NCBI RefSeq assembly: GCF_000275845.1
Contig: NW_006766999.1
Location: 1 to 25,626 of the forward strand
Origin: Dichomitus squalens LYAD-421 SS1
Lineage: Eukaryota > Basidiomycota > Agaricomycetes > Polyporales > Polyporaceae
DNA length: 25,626 nucleotides
Direction of reading: 5' to 3'
The notes beneath the pieces are model-generated. The model did no database searches. It was given only the letters and a program-made list of their open reading frames with translations, and was not told the DNA's origin. The translations under genes were made by a program, and so were the position numbers. Positions 10,669 to 20,760 of the stretch are shown in pieces. How positions within the stretch are numbered: position 1 is the first letter of the stretch; each line of letters begins with the position of its first letter.

Positions 10669-12838
10669 GAGTCTCTTGTCTTCGCATACGAGCTCTCAGG
10701 AAACAAATTCGGACATAATCGGGCCCGCAAATGACCCTCGGACTTGAGAAGAGACCCGGTCCGCGTCTTCCTTCAAGCTGCCGCCTGGAGGGAATGCGAC
10801 CCCAACACCTTGGCGCGTCGCACTTGCGCATGAATGTCACATCGCGTCTCTATCATCGGGGCCATCTCGCCTGCTCAACTTTCTCCCTCGCTCAACTTCT
10901 TCCAACTTGTCAACTCTATGCGTACATCCCTCGTGATGTACATCGCACAGGAGCAGAGCGGAAGGCTAACAGTGGCAAACTCAATTGCCGCGGTGCACAC
11001 GTGCACAAACCGCTCTTCCCGTTAGTGTGGGACATAGGCAGTGAGTTATCCTTACCCTCTAGCTTCCTTTCGTTTCTTCCTGTCTGCCATGTTTTACATT
11101 CCATCTGCTCGTCTTGCCTGAAGATACCGTCAAATCCCCAATTCTGCATCTCGAGTCGAAGGATGCCTACTAACATGCTGTCTCTGGACGCATAGGGCAT
11201 TCGCATCGCGTATCAGTTCCTCCGCAACATCCGTCCCGTTGATACCCTTTACCACGCATTCTGTAGATATGTTCGTCACCGAACCAAATGTGAAGACCGT
11301 CCGCCTACTCAACTGCTCGCTTGGTATGATCGGCTTCAACACGTACCCAGGCCGGATGTGTCCGGGGGCCAACCTATTGCCTTCGGTTGTTGATCCGGGC
11401 CTCGGTCGACTCAACGGTGCAGGTTGCAGTCCCATAAGGTCCTATCCCGTTCCCACATCCGCACTTGAGCTGATCCACGATGATATAGTGCATGCAATGG
11501 CTCGCCGATGAACACGGCACGGGCCGCGCAGCAGCCCCCCAACGCACCGCCCCGCGACGAGGACATGCAGGTTCTCGTCACACTCGACAACTGGTTTTTT
11601 ACCGGCGCACCCGTCCAACATTTCCTCTCTAGAGAGAGCGCAAGCGTTGGCACAGTCCTCAAATGAGGCGCGTCCTGAGCTCTATACCATTGCGGCACTG
11701 TGCGCGCGACAGACCGGACGCTACCGGTGCTGCGCACGCAAGATGGATGGGCTTACGCTCATCTTGTACAGCCCGTTCTGTTGTGTAATCACTCTCCACG
11801 TAGTTTTAACGGAGATCCGGCTCGCTAAGTGCTGTAGAGGGTGTCTGGGCTTTGGCGGCAATGTGCCCCTCCTCCCCGCATCGACATGGACCGGCGATAA
11901 GAAGAAGGCCTTGCGGGCGGTATCCAGCCTGCCGCTTGGATGGGACCAATGACTGTGTTTCTCGGACCAGTATGTGGCACATCAGGTACGTCTTTCCCGC
12001 CTCCTCGTATGAGGCGTGTCGACACAGATAATTCGAATGACGCGCCTTCTCACCTCCGATGTAACATCAACTGGCGCTTCCGAGACACGTGCTTTACAGG
12101 CCCACAAGGACATAGCTGACCGTTTTCCGTGATACACGGAGTTTTTCGATCTCCTCATCAGGGTCACGGCAAGCTCGCCAATGAGGCCAGAATCTCCGGC
12201 AGAGATCGCACCGCGCAAGCTGCATTCGAACGGGCCCGTCTCGTTCATCTGTCTCGCTTTGTTTGTGGATCATCGCTACGCCAGCGTGAGCGCATGCACG
12301 GCTCGACGCGCCCACCCTAACGCCTCCGACATCCCTTGCCTTTTCTTCCCAGTGCCATGAGCTGGGTACACTCCATATCGAGTGCCCGGAAATCAATGAG
12401 GATGAATCGCTCCGCAGGGAGATGTCGGTCAGGAGGATGGTCTAAGCCGGTGTACCGTAGGCTGCGGTTCGAATCTGCATCATTCCGTTCTCCTCGAGAT
12501 GTCGGTGTCGTATTGACAATGTATTTTACCGTTCGGCATTCGCATGCATATGTGCTGCCCAATACAAACAGCGATAGGAGTTGAGCTCGGAGTTGCAGTC
12601 CACGATGACCGCTTTGCGATGAACGCATAACGTTCGGATATTCGTATGAGAAATCGCGCGAACGAGTCCCTGTTGATGTCTGCCTGCATGATCTGATTGT
12701 GATCCCTTCGGGGATGCCTCGCCGCATGATTTGATTACGGCACAGCCTGCTCAAAAGCATCTGTTGCTTAGCCCAGCCCATCTCGAGCTCCCTGTGCTAC
12801 CGCCGACAACAAGTGTCCTTTGACGACTCCTATCTTCT
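10669..12838. other. 2.2 kb without a supported gene
   Basis: The sequence after the truncated WD40 copy is not shared with the other copies. A few stretches have coding-like composition: about 10910-11040, ending before a good GTGAGT donor at 11040; about 11199-11390, following an AG at 11197-11198 and reading RIAYQFLRNIRPVDTLYHAF; and a 52-codon ATG frame at 11508-11666. I recognise none of them and could not join them into one model. The last part is the 5' flank of copy D, whose leader just before 12839 matches copy C. Confidence 0.35.
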
Positions 12839-15067
12839 ATGGACGACTTTGCGAACTCTCTGCGTCCCTCGCATTCCCCGGCGCTTCCATGGGAGGTCAT
12901 CGAAAGGGCCATCGATCTCTGCTACGATGACAACACCACGCTGCGCACTATCGCTCTCACCTGCAGCCAGCTCCGTCCTCGTAGCCTCCTTGTCCTCTAC
13001 ACGAATGTCGATCTCAGAAGCACGAAACAGTTCATCAAGTTCTACGATACCGTCCAAGCTCAGCCACACCTCCAACCTGTCGTGCGATCTCTGTCGGTTC
13101 CGTTGGAGGATTGGTCTCCATTTCCACTGCTGTCCATCCTCCCCGGACTCCGTCATGTCACACTCAAGAAGATCTCGTCTCCGATTAGCCAGCTCCCCCA
13201 GTCCACTCTACCCTCCGGACCCCGGAGCCTGACTATCCGCGATGCCAGGTTCCAAACGCCAACCGCCTTCCTTCGCTTCCTTTCAGCCTTCCCGAGCGTC
13301 CAAATCCTCACTTGCGAGCGTCTGTTCGCGGACGCACATATACCTCTAGCGCTAGGTGAACTAGCTCATCAACTGCGGCCGCGAACGCTGAATGTACGGG
13401 TTTTCAAGTTCATCTGTGCTCATCCGCCTGACCCTCTGAATTGAAATTCAGATACTTCGAGATGTGGATGCACCCATCACAGAGGTACTGGTTCACATAA
13501 TTTCTAGCCCGCTTGTGAATTCGAGATATACTCGTTCGTATCCGAGTCGCATTTCGTCTCATCTTCGCAGTTGTATACCTCATTTAATCCGAATCAGAAC
13601 CGTCCTCTATACCTCCTCCTCAATCAAGTGGAGATGACCAGAGCTCCTTGACGTGGTGGATACCCGCAGAGACAGACAAAATCCGATATGCCACCCGATT
13701 CTTAGGCGATTTACAACAAACAGCGATACGAGATGTCACTCTGGTCCTCTGGGATGCCAGCGTTGGCGGCCTATACAGCAACTGTCGTCGCTACTCCAAC
13801 CAGGATCTCTGTGCAACACTAGAGAATGTCCTGCTCGGATATCCCTTCCATCGCGTACGATTGACCGTTCCTGGTGGCTCAGTCCTGAACGCGCGGAAGG
13901 CGATCTCCTGGTCAGACGAGTTTCCCAGGTTGTTTCGTCCACTCAGCGAGAATTGGACGCTGACGGAAGACATCAGATACTGTGAGTTCCATTCAGTAAG
14001 CGTGAGTCTAAGTTGGACGTTGACTTGCACAGCCGGGAAACCCGGGCATGACTCGCCCATCACCACCCTCGTTGTCTCCCCAGACGGGCGGTTTGTAGCA
14101 ACAGCCTCCATGGATTCCACCATCATCCTCTGGGATGCCCGAGATGCGTATATCTCGCAAGAATGGTTCTCTCGCCATGGGGAGGTCTGGTGTTTCGCAT
14201 TCTCTCCGGATGGCCGACACCTCGCGTCTGGAGGTGAAGATGGGAAGGTGGCGATCTGGGACATCAGCCGCAGCTTACACCAGGTCGCCGTCCTCGAGAG
14301 TCACCCTGCTACTGTCTTCGGCTGCGCGTGGTCCAACGACGGTGCTTACATTGCGTCTCGAGAAGGCGGTGGCGCTACACGGTTCTGGGATGGACGAACA
14401 TGCCGCCCGCTACTACTCGACGGCGCCAACTACCAGTACACAAGCGTCGAGCCTCTATTTTCCCCTGACGGCCGCTGGCTTCTGGCCTGCACTTTGAGAG
14501 ACTGTATGCTTTGGGACGTTGGATCTGGTGCACACCTCGCACTCCAATTTCAGCGAAATGAAGACGACGACGACCATGGGGCCAGTGCAGCCGTATTCAG
14601 CCCGGAGAGTACGCACGTCGCTGTTGGATATGACAGTGGGGCGATCCGCATCTGGGACATGGCGACTAGGCAGGCGCATCTGCACCTGAACGCGCACGCA
14701 TATCAAATTCACGATGTCGCGTTTTCTCCGGATGGTCGGCTGCTGCTCTCGATCTCGAACGACAATGAAAATATGGGATGCACATACCGGTGCCATGGTC
14801 CAGTCGCTTAAGGGACACGAGAGACGGGTGTGGAAGGCGTGCTTTTCCCCGTGCGGGAAGTATATCGCCTCTGCATCTGGTGACATGACGGTGAGGGTGT
14901 GGAGGACGAGTGATGGATCATGTTTGGCCATTCTGTCCGACCATGGTGATAGAGTCCGGCACGTTGCGTTCACCCTGGACGACACAATGTTGTGGTCCGC
15001 AGCAGACAACGGAACTGTTTTGGGCCGTCGGCTGAAAGAAGTCATCCCGGATGAGTTCAAGCTTTAG
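12839..15067 (+). pseudogene. F-box/WD40 protein, full length but with frame lesions (copy D)
   Basis: The most complete family member. ATG at 12839 opens MDDFANSL and the F-box-like LPWEVIERAIDLC...CSQLRPRSL. An intron at 13394-13451 follows TLN. A second probable intron at 13515-13570 leads into the linker (LTWWIPAETDK), where the frame joining both halves meets a TAA near 13583. An in-frame 51-nt intron lies at 13982-14032. Eight WD40 blades follow (IILWDAR, VAIWDIS, TRFWDGR, CMLWDVG, IRIWDMA, MKIWDAH, VRVWRTS, final ANGT-like blade), ending DEFKL and TAG at 15065. In blade six, five bases are missing near 14762 compared with copies A and B, so the last two and a half blades are in another frame. 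The family would be a ubiquitin-ligase substrate adaptor; this copy probably is not functional unless the lesions are sequencing errors. Confidence 0.75.
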
Positions 15068-16014
15068 GTAGAGACGTACAGTGAACCGATGGACTCCGTT
15101 TGGCATCACATCTCGTATATCTACATCAGAATTCACTATGTATGTTGTTCGTCGAGACGGAGTTAATCTGAAGTCAAAGCGTAGACACTCGAGGGATGGG
15201 CTGCGAGATGACCAAGGAGGTTCGAGGCGTATACTCGAGTGTGAGACGGCTAATCTTTGTTCGCTGAAGACGACACTTTCGAAGAGAAGCAGTATCAATA
15301 AGCGTCGCACAGCAAGGCGCCAAGGGAATGAGAGAGGGGCAACTCATCTGGCTAGGGAGTGCGAGCAGTAACAACCCCGGTGTCCTTGTGAGCACGTACA
15401 GAGCCGGGTCTCTGCCAGCTAATGCGGTACACACTCAGAAGCCGACCCCGACGTGCAGCAGAGCGGGCTCTGTGGGACGAGTTCTGTCTTGACTTAGTCG
15501 AGCACAGGACTAGTACGAGAGAACTCGCTGCAGGGGTAACACATGAGGAGGAAGGAGAGCATAGGCGGGCGTAAGTCAGGTATACGGCACCAGTAATGCT
15601 CATTGTGCTGCGCAAGACATGCTTTGCTGCAATGATTCCGCGCGCACCACGCGCGTCGTTTGCGGGCTGCACGAGGGCTTGCTCTGTCTTGAGGGTCATT
15701 TTGGAGGACGATGCCGGTGAGGACCCAGTCAGCCAGTGTGGGGAGGATTTACACGGGGCAGCCGGCCGCCGTCCCTGAAGGCTGCGATGCGGCCTGGATC
15801 CTGCTGAGTCAAGCTACAGACATGTAGCATGTCTCCGTGATCAGCTAAAAGTCGAGAACAGGAATGGAATGGAGCTCAATGGCTGTGTCTCAATGTAGGA
15901 CGATAAAACATGGCGTTGCATGGCGTAGCTTGCTCGCTACAACGCAGAAGCAGTTGGGGATGGTACAAAGACATGGCAAGGGGCTGAAGACGGTCTGTCC
16001 GATCCCATCCTCAT
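15068..16014. other. intergenic, no supported gene
   Basis: This is the 3' flank of copy D. A - strand open frame (15352-15699) has no recognisable motif, and no splice structure could be built around it. The final part leads into the second copy of the dispersed repeat. Confidence 0.45.
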
Positions 16015-16265
16015 CAGACGCTCAAGCAGGTGTGCCGCACACCGGACCGAGTACTCCGGACGCCGGATCTGGCCGCTGCCACTCGTCCCTCGCTGTGGCT
16101 TCTCTGGAGTCCGCTCTGCTGCACACTGGTACAAAGTGCTTTCCTTGCGGCTTCCTTGCAGGCGAACCGGAATGGAACAACTTGCACACCCCGTGCGACG
16201 GCCTCTTGTCACCGACGCGATGCACTCTTTCCACTGAAGTTAACGTTGACCGCTTCGCAAGTTCC
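16015..16265 (+). repeat. dispersed repeat, copy 2 (inverted relative to 1761-2033)
   Basis: The partner of the segment at 1761-2033, in opposite orientation and 14 kb away. Similarity starts at CAGACGCTCAAGCAG and fades after GTTGACCGCTTCGCAAGTTCC. Overlapping open frames read EPEWNNLHTPCDGLL and the alternative NGTTCTPRATASCHRRDA; both have counterparts in copy 1, which shows nucleotide-level homology rather than a chosen frame. Function unknown. Confidence 0.6.
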
Positions 16266-17417
16266 CTATCATCAAACGCACCCGTACATCCTGTTTTGTG
16301 GATGATTTACGGAAAGTAACTGCCCATCAGGGCCCAGGGAGACTACTGAAAAGTGCATTGCACATGCTTGGTCTGTGGACAGTGGATTATATGGTGAGTA
16401 CCTGCCTTGCCTTGAGCTTCACTCGCTACCTTTCTCCGTCCAAACTCATCCATGCTTGCTGAGATTGCGTTACCGGTATAACACAACTGCGTGCGGGCCC
16501 TTCAACATAACCCCAGCGTACGGAAGGTATGTTCAGGCTCCCCTACTTGTAGACGTACATGCTCACTTTCGACCTACAGCTGTCGAGCTCTCGTGTGCAA
16601 CCCGGGCATGCAGAGCTACCTGCTCAGCCAATCCAGCCATTTAGCTCTGGTGCATTCGATTGCATGTTCTCTATCGCGCTCGGATTCTGTGTCTGCAAGG
16701 AGTGTCTGGGTGCGCCTTCCGCTGTTGTCAGAGAATTTCTTGTGCCACGGTTGGGTATCCCGTTTTGAGCTCGTACGGAGTAGTGCGCTCAAATCCCGAT
16801 AAATGAGTAAACCCGCCGTAGAATCTCGTGGGTAAGCGATGGCGAACATAGCGTGGGAAGCCCCTTGCGACCCTTTCCCCGACACCCGACGCGATGGGAA
16901 GATGCACATGTCGGGTCGCCGTGCACCCGGCCAAGGACGACTTACCATGTGCAGCGGAGAGCGCATGTATCAGGATAGGTGAGAGGCTGGTCACGACGCT
17001 TTTACAACAGCTACTCTGCTTCGGCTGACACAGCTCTGTTCATTGCCAGTGCGACGCACCATGTCATCCAGACAGAGTCGACTCCAGGGATCCGTATCAG
17101 CTGCGTTTCCGATATGTGGCTCTACCGCGTCATCTTGGGCTCGGAGTGTACTACTAGCAAGCGCTGAAGCCTGAGGGGCCATGTCAAGGCAGTTATCCAA
17201 CTTCTGTATCCGTATCACTATGCGAGATGTGGCATTGATCCCTCATGGTGCGGCCGTTTATCTTTACGAAAAAGGAAATGGAGGGTCACTTCTTATGCGA
17301 GGGTTGACGTTATCCTTACTAGGCAGCCACTCAGAGGCTTGAACCGATCGTTCGGGGGAGAGGATTGCCACTCACTCTACTTCCTTGAAAGTCTTATGAC
17401 CGTCTTGTAATACAGTC
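16266..17417. other. intergenic, no supported gene
   Basis: This stretch lies between the dispersed repeat and the first monooxygenase promoter block. A possible splice pair (GTGAGT at 16393, AG near 16463) is present, but the flanking frames are short and unrecognised. The sequence is not shared with the region upstream of the second monooxygenase, so the duplicated unit begins only at 17418. Confidence 0.45.
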
Positions 17418-17504
17418 GTGAAACCGTCAGCTCACGAGGCCACCGGGGGACATCCCTAAGTTCTCCGACTCCACGCGGCTACCCTTACTGACGCCTCAAT
17501 GGAG

Positions 17505-17553
17505 GTAAGCGCGTTCCTGAAGGCCGGCATATATAAACCCGTGCCAGCTGTAG
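17505..17553 (+). other. candidate 5'-UTR intron of monooxygenase gene 1 (49 nt)
   Basis: It begins GTAAGC after ATGGAG (17499-17504) and ends TGTAG before CCCACTAGCTGA. Splicing would create an upstream open frame of five codons, MEPTS, with its TGA 15 nt before the main ATG. Unspliced, the same ATG gives a 20-codon frame ending at 17561. The counterpart in gene 2 has the same layout. Confidence 0.4.
17530..17537 (+). promoter_or_regulatory. TATA-box candidate, gene 1
   Basis: TATATAAA lies 44 bp before the ATG at 17581. The same place in gene 2 reads CATATTTAAT, a poorer match. If the 5'-UTR intron is real, this motif lies within it and is not the promoter. Confidence 0.35.
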
Positions 17554-17580
17554 CCCACTAGCTGACGCATCGCTTCTCTC

Positions 17581-20236
17581 ATGCTTGGTGGTGAATTCTC
17601 TCGTACACCTGCCCAAAAGGGGCCTGAGACTGCACCGCAGGATGACAAGTTTGTCCTGGGTCGCTTCTCCATCGACGAATACAAACCAATCAAGGTGATC
17701 GTTATCGGAGCTGGGTTCAGTGGTATCCTAGCCGGTATTCGGTGAGTAGCTATCTTGCCACACCACTGTTTGTATATACTGACTGGGACGTCAGTTTCCC
17801 GCAGAAGATACCCAACGTCGACCTAGTCATCTACGAGAAGAGCGCTGGAGTGGGTGGCACATGGTACAACAACAGATACCCGTGAGTTGCCATCGCCTCG
17901 TCCACCATATAGAAATGCGCTGAATGCGTGTCGGGCTGGAAGAGGTATCGCTTGTGACTTCCCAGCACACTGCGTACGTGTTTGTCGGCCACAACTCTCT
18001 TACTACGTTCACAATCTCTGCAGTATCAATTCTCCTTTGAGGATAAGGTAAGCGTTTACCAGGACATCACCTGGGACTAGGCTCAATTCATCCGCAGCGC
18101 GACTGGACCTCCCTTTACCCCCCCGGACATGAGACACAAGAGCACCTCCAGGACATCGTTGACAGATACAAGCTCATGCGCTACATCAAGCTCAATCACG
18201 AGGTCGCCCACGCTCGATACGACGAGTCAACAGGAAAGTGGCACGTCCGTATACACCGAACAGGCGCGGGGGGAGAAAACGGACCCGCATCAGACGAATT
18301 CGAAGACGTCGCAGATGTACTGGTCACGGCGTTCGGTGCCTTAACCCGCTGGAAGATGCCCGACATCCCCGGCATTGACGCCTTCAAAGGCGAGCTGCAC
18401 CATACGGCTGGGTATAAACCCTCGGGAAAGACGTGGGAGGATGACTTGGACCGGTGGAGGGACAAGCGCGTAGGCGTAGTTGGTTCGGTGAGTAGTAATA
18501 TGCTTCAGTAATGGATGTGTGGGGTCCTGAAGACTGCCAGGGCTCGACGGCTATTCAAACGGTTTCGGCACTTGCACCTCATGTCAAGGAGCTCTCGAAC
18601 TATGTTAGGGGACAGACATGGCTGTCTCCTCCCTTCGTTTTGGACCAAGTGGCTCAGTTGCTGGGACGCAAGAAGGCGGTCGGGGAAAACGAACGTGAGT
18701 TGTGCAAGCATACATCGTCATGCCAGTGGGCTCCTCTGACTTCGATCATCGTTAGTTATGTTAAGCTCGGAGGAAATAGCACGGTTCCAGTCAGACGACG
18801 AGTTCTTCCGTACAGTCCGGCACACGCTCGAGGACGCGCTGAACGTGAGTATCTAAGCAGTCTACGTAAATTTGACGCACAATTGCTAACTATGAACCCA
18901 GTCGATGCATGCTTATACGCAGCTTGGAAGTAAGACGTCCAATCACTTCCAGGAAATGTTTAGGAAGAACATGAAGGAACAGTTAGCCGCGAAACCAGAC
19001 GTCGCTGAGAAATGTGTGTATGGCTCATCCGTGGTGGTGCACAGATTGGTTGACCTGGTGATGTGCGTCGTACTCCAGTGATTCCGGGATTTCCGGTATC
19101 TTGTCGACGGCTGACACCGGGTCCCGGATACCTTGAAGCCCTTTGCGCGGATCACGTACAATTTAATCACTACTCTCATCTTAACGGTGCTCAAAAGTCA
19201 ATTGGCTAGGTTGACTTCGTCTCGAGTCCCATCAAACAGTTCACTGCGACGGGTATCGAGACTGAAGATGGAAAGCACAAGGATCTCGATCTCATCTTTT
19301 GCGCCACCGGTATGTATCTTCCCTCCTTTCCACCAGATTGCTACCTACCTCATCGTCTGAATAGGCTACGACACATCATGGCAGCTTCCCTTCAAGATCA
19401 TCGGGCGAAACGGCGTCGACTTGAATGAGAAGTGGGAGCCGTATCCAAAGACATACTTGTCGGTGGCTGTTGACGGCTTTCCGAACATGTTCATGTCCCT
19501 TGGACCGAATTCGGGCATCGGCGTGGGGACTCTGCTTCCGATAATAGAGCAAGCGGTCATGTATGCAGTACAGGCGACCGCGAAGATCCAGCGCGAGCGT
19601 CTGAAGAGTATGGAGGCCAAGCCAAAGGCTGTGAAGGATTTTGACAGGTACATTGAGGTGCGTTGTACTCGTCTGCATCGTGAAAGGGCTAAGGAACTGA
19701 CCTCCATCTGTGTAGAGTTACTTCCCTCAGGTACGCAACGCTTATGTCTTTCACTTGGAGGCGCCTTACATAGGATCCCTTTCAGACCGTGTTCAGCGCC
19801 AATTGCCGCTCGTGGTACAAGCTCGGCAAGGCAGAAGGACGGGTGGTGGGACTATGGCCTGGTAAGTGCATTCCACTTCTGTGTCCACGTGCCCTCAACG
19901 AACCTATTCTGCATTTTCGATAGGTTCGAACTTACACGCAACGAGGGCATTGCAACATCCGAGGTGGGAGGATTATGAGTACGAATATGCTGATTCCGAG
20001 GACAACTTGCTATACTGGCTTGAGGACGGTCAGACGTGGGCCGAGAAAAGTCAGCAGGGAGACAGTAAGTCCAAATGTGCTGAATATATCCCGGGTCACC
20101 AACACACATTGCTGCAGGGGCATGGTACTTGCGCGAGGAGTTCATTGATCGACCACCCGGTAAGATATGCCGTGCCAACTACTGGTTATTATGTCTCTCA
20201 TTCAATGCCTATGGATCAGTTCCTCAAGATGTGTAA
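17581..20236 (+). CDS. flavin (Baeyer-Villiger-type) monooxygenase 1, 602 aa, 16 exons
   Basis: A FAD- and NADPH-dependent monooxygenase, probably inserting oxygen next to a ketone or oxidising a heteroatom; soluble, no signal peptide. Exons: 17581-17741, 17795-17881, 17943-17973, 18024-18047, 18098-18487, 18541-18694, 18756-18844, 18902-19013, 19079-19155, 19210-19309, 19365-19657, 19716-19730, 19786-19861, 19924-20064, 20118-20159, 20220-20236; all introns GT-AG, no internal stop. The FAD site is GAGFSG (43-48); GGTWYNNRYPG (74-84) is the conserved flavin-contact block. FKGELHHTAGY (197-207) is the fingerprint, with Tyr where classical BVMOs have Trp. The NADP fold is GSGSTA (230-235), then CATGYDTSW and the conserved NCRSWYK near the C-terminus. 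It resembles fungal StcW/cyclohexanone-monooxygenase-like proteins. It is a tandem duplicate of 22597-25258 with identical exon phases. Substrate unknown; P450 lies 11 kb upstream. Confidence 0.9.
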
Positions 20237-20295
20237 CCGAATGCCTAGGGTATGTGATCGCAATCGCTTTCCTTTGCCCATTTGAAGTCTCGCAG

Positions 20296-20760
20296 CTGTA
20301 TAGTAGCTTATGCCGAATGTGCGAAACATATTTCCGCTCGTAGGGGTGGAACTTGTATCTGGGATATCGCCATGAACGTGTTCCACCCATTCAAGAAAGA
20401 GGAGAGCCGAGTGAGTGAGGAGATCACCGGGTTGAAGGGCGTTTATGATGCAGCGAGCGCGCGCCTCGCAATCTAACATATGGATGGAGGGATTCGTGTT
20501 TGCCCTTTCTCGTGAGGGCCATACCAATTTTCTCAGCACAGTGGCACCTTGCTGGATGGCCGAGTACTGCTATCCTATCCGTATTGCAGGATACGCTGTC
20601 CTCACTAGAAGTAAACAAGGACCGCGTGCTTGTCCGTGCGGGCCGTATGTCTGCCTCACCCGCGATAGGATCAACGGCGTGGACTGGAGCGCGCAATGGA
20701 ACTGTCGTCGATCATCACCTGCTGTGTGCCATCAAGGACGAGGTTTCTCGGATTATATAC
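20296..20760 (+). pseudogene. possible distant WD40 repeat remnant
   Basis: One frame reads ECAKHISARRGGTCIWDIAM, which resembles the end of a WD40 blade. Further on, another reads NKDRVLVRAGRMSAS, then TAWTGARNGTVVDHHLL, similar to the last blade of copies A-D ([15 protein letters not shown]). The pieces are in different frames and no start or intact blade set is present. It is more diverged than the other four copies and could be an independent WD40 or NACHT-WD40 fragment. Weak evidence. Confidence 0.3.

Larger units (their letters stand above)
17418..17580 (+). promoter_or_regulatory. duplicated 5' region of monooxygenase gene 1
   Basis: Homology with 22421-22596 begins sharply at GTGAAACCGTCAG and continues into the gene; the first 87 bases differ at five positions by eye. 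It holds an ATGGAG followed by a strong donor (GTAAGC), a TATATAAA at 17530-17537, and a 27-nt stretch directly before the main ATG. Two readings are possible: a TATA promoter starting near 17560, or a 5'-UTR intron with the promoter further upstream. Equal length of the last 27 nt in both genes supports the intron reading. Confidence 0.55.

Noticed and set aside
11331..11385. P450 haem-loop-like text (YPGRMCPGAN)
   Set aside because: The spacing of F and G relative to Cys is off by one from FxxGxRxCxG, no other P450 motif is nearby, and an overlapping frame reads at least as naturally.
12399..12486. tRNA-like T-loop: GGTTCGAATC with a pairable T-stem and a near-complementary acceptor (AGGATGA / TCATTCC)
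   Set aside because: The A-box and D-arm do not fit, base 8 is not T, and no anticodon stem of the right geometry is found. Probably a chance match.
12317..12781. 154-codon - strand open frame
   Set aside because: No recognisable domain, overlaps another plausible-looking frame on the same strand, and no splice context.
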